This document shows, one piece after another, positions 59,510 to 64,000 of a DNA stretch of 64,000 nt (its first letter is position 1; each line of letters opens with the position of its first letter). The notes under the pieces were generated by a model. That model was given only the letters and a program-made list of their open reading frames with translations. It was not told the origin of the DNA and ran no database searches. Source of the DNA: Tetradesmus obliquus (lineage: Eukaryota; Chlorophyta; Chlorophyceae; Sphaeropleales; Scenedesmaceae); NCBI GenBank assembly GCA_030272155.1, contig CP126194.1:4579501-4643500 (forward strand). Direction: 5' to 3'. The position numbers and the translations under genes are program-made.

Positions 59510-60593
59510 AGCTGCAGCTTCCGTAGCCGGACAGTGGGCAGTACTGCCAACTAGTGGGTGCTGTCATGGCTGAGTGCTGGCTGTGGACTCAGGGGAGCAA
59601 TGGTTCCAGTCTGGCTTTTTTGTGGATGAGTATGACTGAGGAGTTTGTTACAGGCCGTTCTGAACTGGCAGCGTCCCTGTGCCGCTTGGTGGCGTGGGGT
59701 GGCGAAAGAAGGCTCGACTGTGATTGTTGTTGTGTTTGGACAGGCATGTAGGCGCAGGCATGTAGGCGCAGGTTCATGTGCAATGTGTTCATGGGGGGAG
59801 TATCAACCTCATGCTGCAAGCGGGCTGCGGCCATTGAGCTGTGTGCGTTGACAATTGTTGCTTGCAAAGAGTTAACCCTGATGCGCGTCTGCCAGCAGCA
59901 GCAGTTGGCTGCTGCCAGAAGAAGTTGATGTTGGATTGGATGTTGATGATTTGGGACTTGTTTCCGATGTGTAACAATCAAGCGTCACCCTGATCTTCAG
60001 TGCCACGTGTGCATTTGTGTATCATGGTATATGGTGCCACTGTTGTGCATCTGCTGGGCTGGATGCTCCTCCAGGCGATAGGCCTGCGGGCTGTACAGCT
60101 GCGCCCAGCAAAGTTCACAGCAAAAAAGTCTCTTGCACGCTTTGTTGTGAAGTAGACTTGAGCTCGCAGTTCTTACAGCCGCCGACGCATGGCACACATC
60201 AGCCAAGTTACATCTCACGTCAGGCAGGCCACACCCACAGACAATGAATCCCGCAGGCATTCAAGAAGTTCCACAAGGAACCGACCTCCGGTGCAACAGT
60301 GGTCTGCGACGGTTCAAAACAAAACATCATCACAAGTTGTCAGCGTCATACACACCATAGTATACATGCACCACGTGGTGCAGCTTCTGCCATCGTTAGT
60401 GGTCAGCATCAGGGTGCACCTTGGTGCCACTGTCATGACAGCACTGATCAGTGACAGCATCAGCACGCGGCCGCAGCACAGACTGCTTGCCAGTAGGGTC
60501 AATCACCCGTCCGACGGGCGAGTCAAAGCACAGAATGAAACATCAAAGCTCGTATCACTCAAATACACAGGGCCATGCAGATCCTGCCAGCCC
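59510..60593. other. Intergenic between convergent genes
   Basis: No exon recognised. Candidate poly(A) signals: plus-strand TGTAA at 59970-59974 for the three-TM protein gene, and minus-strand TGTAA (TTACA at 60173-60177) for the downstream minus-strand gene, each 420-460 bp past its stop. Confidence 0.5.
59970..59974 (+). terminator. Candidate TGTAA polyadenylation signal of the three-TM protein gene
   Basis: TGTAA 461 bp after the stop codon, within the usual 3' UTR length range of chlorophyte genes. Confidence 0.4.
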
Positions 60594-63500
60594 CTAGCCC
60601 ATGCAGCTCAGTGATGCCCGCATGCGCTTGATGCGGTGGCGGGCCATCTGCGCAGCCACCTGCCTCGCCAGCTCATCATCATCCACCAGCGTGCCGCTGA
60701 CTGCCTGCTGCTGCTGCTGCTGCCTGCCAGCCGGCCGCTGGCTTCCTGCAAGCCAGCTGCTTGCAGGAACGCTTGCAGGAGCCCGCCCTCGCACTGCGCC
60801 TGCACCGCTGGCTGCGGTGTGCACTGCCCTGCCAGCCCCAAACACGCCAAAGCTGCCTGCACCAGCAGCAGCACGGCCGTACTGTGGCTGCTGCTGGTAC
60901 TGCTGCTGCTCCTCCTCCTCTCCTTCTACATCATCCAGGCTGTCACTGTCCATCTCACCAAACAGCATCATTGCAGCGCTGTCTGCAGGCCTTGCTGGCG
61001 CAGCGGCTGGTGCTGCTGCTGGCTTGGCAGTCTGAGGCCGGCTGCGCTTGGCTGCCTGCGGCCTAGCAGCAACGGGCTTTGCCACTACAGCAGCACTTGC
61101 GCCTGCAGCAGCAGCTGTTGCCGCTGCGGCTGCCTTGGCTGCCCTTGTGCTGATTCTTGCGCTTGCAGGACGCCTAGGTACAGCGCTGGTTGTTGCGCGT
61201 GCTGCAGGTGCTGCTGCGCTGGCAGTGCGCCTTGCTGGCTTGCTGACAGCAGCAGTAGCAGTGGCTGAGATGATCTGGCTAGCCACAACACCTGCCCCTG
61301 CTGCTGCTGACCGGCTTGGCGCCCGGGATGCAGCACCCTGCCATGCGCTGCCTGCTGCTGCAGATGCTGTGGTGCTGTTAGCACGGCGCTGGAACTGGCG
61401 CGGCCCAGCAGGCGGCACCTGCTGCTGGTGCTGCAGCCCAAATTGCCTGGGTGCGCTCATTGGTCTAGCTGCTGCAGCAGCCTTTGTGCCATGGCTGGCA
61501 CTTCCTGTAAGCATGCCACTCCCTGCAGCAGCCACGCTGCCGCCGCTGGCAGCGCCCGCCTGCTTCATGGCGCTGCTGTTGCTGCCGCTGCTGCGCTTGG
61601 TATGCCAGGGTGTCTGCTGCTCTGTCGGCTCTGCTGCCGCCATGTGGGCAGCTGCAGCAGCGTTGGCTGCTGCCTTGCCAGCACATGCTGCAGGGTCTGC
61701 AGCAGCCTGCTTCTTGCAGAAGTTGAGCTTGCTCTGAACTAAGCCTGGGTTCTGCTTGCTCTTGCCTAAGGCGGGTGCAGCTGGCACTGACCTGTGGCCT
61801 CTGCCTCTGCCACTGGCTGCTGCACCACCTGCCCCCGATGCTGGTGGTGCCGCTGCTGCGGCTGGTGGTGCCTGCTCTGGTGATGGCGCTGCAACCTGCA
61901 GCGCTACATGTGCTGCTGTCTGTGCAGCATGCCCGCCAAATGGTGCATCACCTGGCAATGGGAATGGCTGCTCTGGGTTTGCTGCAGCTGCTGGGGTCTT
62001 TGCCGCGCTGCCGTGTTGCTGCATGCTGCTGCTGTGCCTCGCATAGCGTGTCCTTGCAGGACTGATCACTGCGGCTGATCCAACATGTGCAGGTGCATGC
62101 GCTGCAGCTTTAGCTGCCGCAGCAGCAGTGGCAGCTGCTTTGACGGATTCCTGCAAGCTGTGTCCTGCAGGCTTGCCACCTGCAATGCTTGGTGTGGTCT
62201 GGCAGGCCATATTGCTCAGCACTACCTGCTGCCACTGCTGCTGCTCTGCGTTGCGCTGCTCTTGCCGCTGCTGCTGCTCCTGTTGCCATGCCTGGAAGCC
62301 ATCCATGAAGCTTGCAACACTGTCTGCTAGCGTGGTCATGCGTGCTTCCAGCGCGCTGTGCTCGCGGCTGCTGTTCTTCGCGAGTTCCTGCAAGCTGTCC
62401 TGCGTGCTGGTCTGCTGCTGCAGCAGTGCTGGTATGTCCTGAGTGGCAATCTTGTTCATGCAGCTGCAGCACTCCTGCAAGCTGCTGATGCGCTGCGCCA
62501 GGTCAGCACCAGCTGCTGCTGTAGCAGCAGGGCTTGCTGCTGCTGCTGAGTCATCAGCAGCACGTGCAGCGGTGGCAGCAGGAGGCCTTGCAGGAGATGC
62601 TGCAGCTGTTGAGGGTCTTTGGCGCCGCTGCTGGTGATGACTGTGCAGCTGGGACTGCTCTGTGCCGTGCAGGACAGCTCCTCCTGCCCCATCCCTTCCC
62701 CTGCCTGTATTGCCAAGCGGCAGCAGCTGCAGCGCGTGCTGCTGCTGACTGCCCAGTAGGGATGCAGGTGGTTCAGTGGCGGCACTGTCATAGTCGCCGA
62801 TCCCTAGGTTGCCTGCACCCTGCGACGTATGCCCCAGCAGGTCTAGCTGTTGAGGTGGTTGGCTGCCGCTGAGCAGGCCCAGGCCCTGCTGCTGTTGTGA
62901 ACTGCTGCAGGCCAGCCTCAGCCCAGAGAGATCCCTCTGCTGCTGCTGTTGTTGACCGCGGTGACTCATTCCTAGCAGAGACTGCTGCTGCTGCTGTTGC
63001 ATGCCTGCTGGGGCACCTGTCAGCAAGCCAGGCGCAGAGCCAGGCCTGTGTTGCTGCAGCTGGCTGGCCAGGCTGCTGGCGCCGCCACCAGGCACACGCA
63101 GCAGAGGCAGCGGCTTGGGACGCAGCAGGCTGCTGCTGCTGGGGCCTCCTGCTGCGTGGTGGTGTCCTGCAGGGCCAGAGCTGAGGTGGTTGGGGTTTCC
63201 TGCAAGGCCTGAGGGTGCCTGCATGCTGGCAGTGATGCCCAGCATGTTTCCTGCAGGCTGCTGGGACCACTGGCTGGCGGTGAGGTCCATCTGGGATGAT
63301 GAGGGGCGGTGCATGGAGAGCTCGGCATGGGGCGCAGAGCCTGGGCGGAACACGCCGGAGAGGGCTGGCTGGTTGGGGGTGTGGCAGAGGCCGCTCCTGG
63401 CGTGTCCACTCAGGCCCTGCAGGAAAGGCATGGGCAGCATGATGAGGGTGCAGGATTAGCCACCAGACGCTTTTCAGGCAACACTGGCTGCTGAAAAGGC

Positions 63501-63896
63501 TAGTGAGATGGCTGCTTTGCACACGTGTACCTTGCCGTGTGAGCTGTAGCAACAAGGCATAGCACACGCGAAGCTAAGAGGTATGCAGGATTGGCCAACA
63601 TCTGCAGCAGTATGCTTGCACCTGCTTCTCCTGCTTGCAGGACAATCTGCAATGCCAGGAGCATGCAGCAAATCAACGGTACAGCTCACCTGCTGCTGAG
63701 AGAGTGGCCCTAGCTGAGACATGGAGGGCTGCGAGCCACTGTTGTGCAGCCCTGCTGCTGCCGAGCGCTGTGTCAAGGCAGGCTGGCTGAGCAAGGGCGA
63801 GGCAGAGGCACCTGATCTCGCGTCAAAGTTGCTGAACTTGTTGCCAAGGATATTGTTGTATGGTTGAGACTCGGTGCCATAGAAATGGTGAGACAT
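60594..63896 (-). CDS. Large low-complexity Gln/Ala/Ser-rich protein with a central coiled coil, function unknown
   Basis: Minus-strand exons 63896-63690 and 63416-60594 (TAG) give 1009 residues. The N-terminus (MSHHFYGTESQPYNNILGNK, then FSNFDARSG) is the least biased part. The middle alternates Gln-, Ala- and Pro-rich stretches. A likely coiled coil lies near residues 390-480 (RISSLQECCSCMNKI ... LQELAKNSSREHSALEARM ... LADSVASFMDGFQAWQQEQQ). Further on come basic Ala/Arg/Ser segments (ARPMSAPRQ, RRPASARISTRAAKAA), an acidic patch (MDSDSLDDVEGEEEEQQ) and a C-terminal helix (DDDELARQVAAQMARHRIKR, then MRASLSCMG). The basic Ala/Lys/Pro composition and acidic patch would fit a nuclear scaffold or transcription-related protein, but no domain is recognised. 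The uninterrupted 2.8 kb exon and closing phase support a real gene. Confidence 0.72.
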
Positions 63897-63975
63897 GCTG
63901 CTAGTGTGGGGTGGAGGAGTTCTGGGTCGGTGAAGGAGGAAGGCTGCTAGTTGTGGACCACCTGCTCTGTCCACA

Positions 63976-63984
63976 ATATATAGC
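63976..63984 (-). promoter_or_regulatory. TATA box of the minus-strand unknown gene
   Basis: Minus-strand CTATATATT about 80-90 bp before the ATG at 63896; a well-formed TATA element at a plausible distance. The rest of the promoter is outside the window. Confidence 0.5.
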
Positions 63985-64000
63985 TAGACGTGAGCGGAAT

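Noticed and set aside
60601-61737. Plus-strand open frames rich in Ala and Leu opposite the last gene
   Set aside because: Complement of the Ala/Gln-rich coding exon; no start context or family signal.

Overview
This is a nuclear chromosome segment from a green alga, most likely a core chlorophyte (Chlorophyceae-type). The evidence is many small exons split by GT-AG introns whose donors are often GTGCG or GTGAG, a moderately GC-rich composition full of CAG/CTG triplets, and gene content: urea carboxylase (the urea route of chlorophytes), a plastid-type dihydrolipoamide dehydrogenase, a plant-like MTA-cycle dehydratase/enolase-phosphatase fusion and group 1 LEA proteins. All gene models were built by hand: exons were joined at GT-AG sites, codon phase was required to close across every junction, and the product was compared with remembered family motifs. 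No transcript was available.

Layout, left to right: 3' end of a urea carboxylase gene (+, 1-1631); a secreted Pro/Ala/Thr repeat protein with a duplicated C-terminal W/C module (+, 4114-6280); two group 1 LEA genes head to head (-, 7918-8579, apparently truncated; +, 8924-10799) around a 344 bp promoter; a BTB/BACK protein (-, 11962-13966); a 23-exon prolyl oligopeptidase (-, 14759-22837); D-aminoacyl-tRNA deacylase (+, 23034-24994) divergent from it; a CDC50/LEM3 flippase subunit (-, 27211-28554); the MTA-cycle fusion enzyme (+, 29717-33356); plastid dihydrolipoamide dehydrogenase (+, 33784-46922); an RlmN-like radical SAM methyltransferase (+, 48644-51765); an F-box/LysM protein (-, 54150-56859); a three-TM, possibly BAP31-like ER protein (+, 57257-59509); and a 1009-residue low-complexity protein of unknown function (-, 60594-63896).

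The most striking object is an apparently uninterrupted 7.8 kb (GT)n tract (38281-46093). It forms the 5' part of one intron of the plastid dihydrolipoamide dehydrogenase gene and begins exactly at the splice donor. The exons on both sides are in phase and contiguous in the conserved protein, so the gene is otherwise intact.

A second theme is local duplication of exon edges. In at least six genes a short piece of an exon end, usually with its splice site, is repeated in the adjacent intron or just past the stop codon; several copies would cause a stop or frameshift if used. A third theme is (CTG)n tracts placed directly before 3' splice sites. Together they suggest introns that grow by tandem duplication and microsatellite expansion. 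The genes are unrelated in function and do not form an operon-like unit; the only clear functional pairing is the divergent LEA pair.
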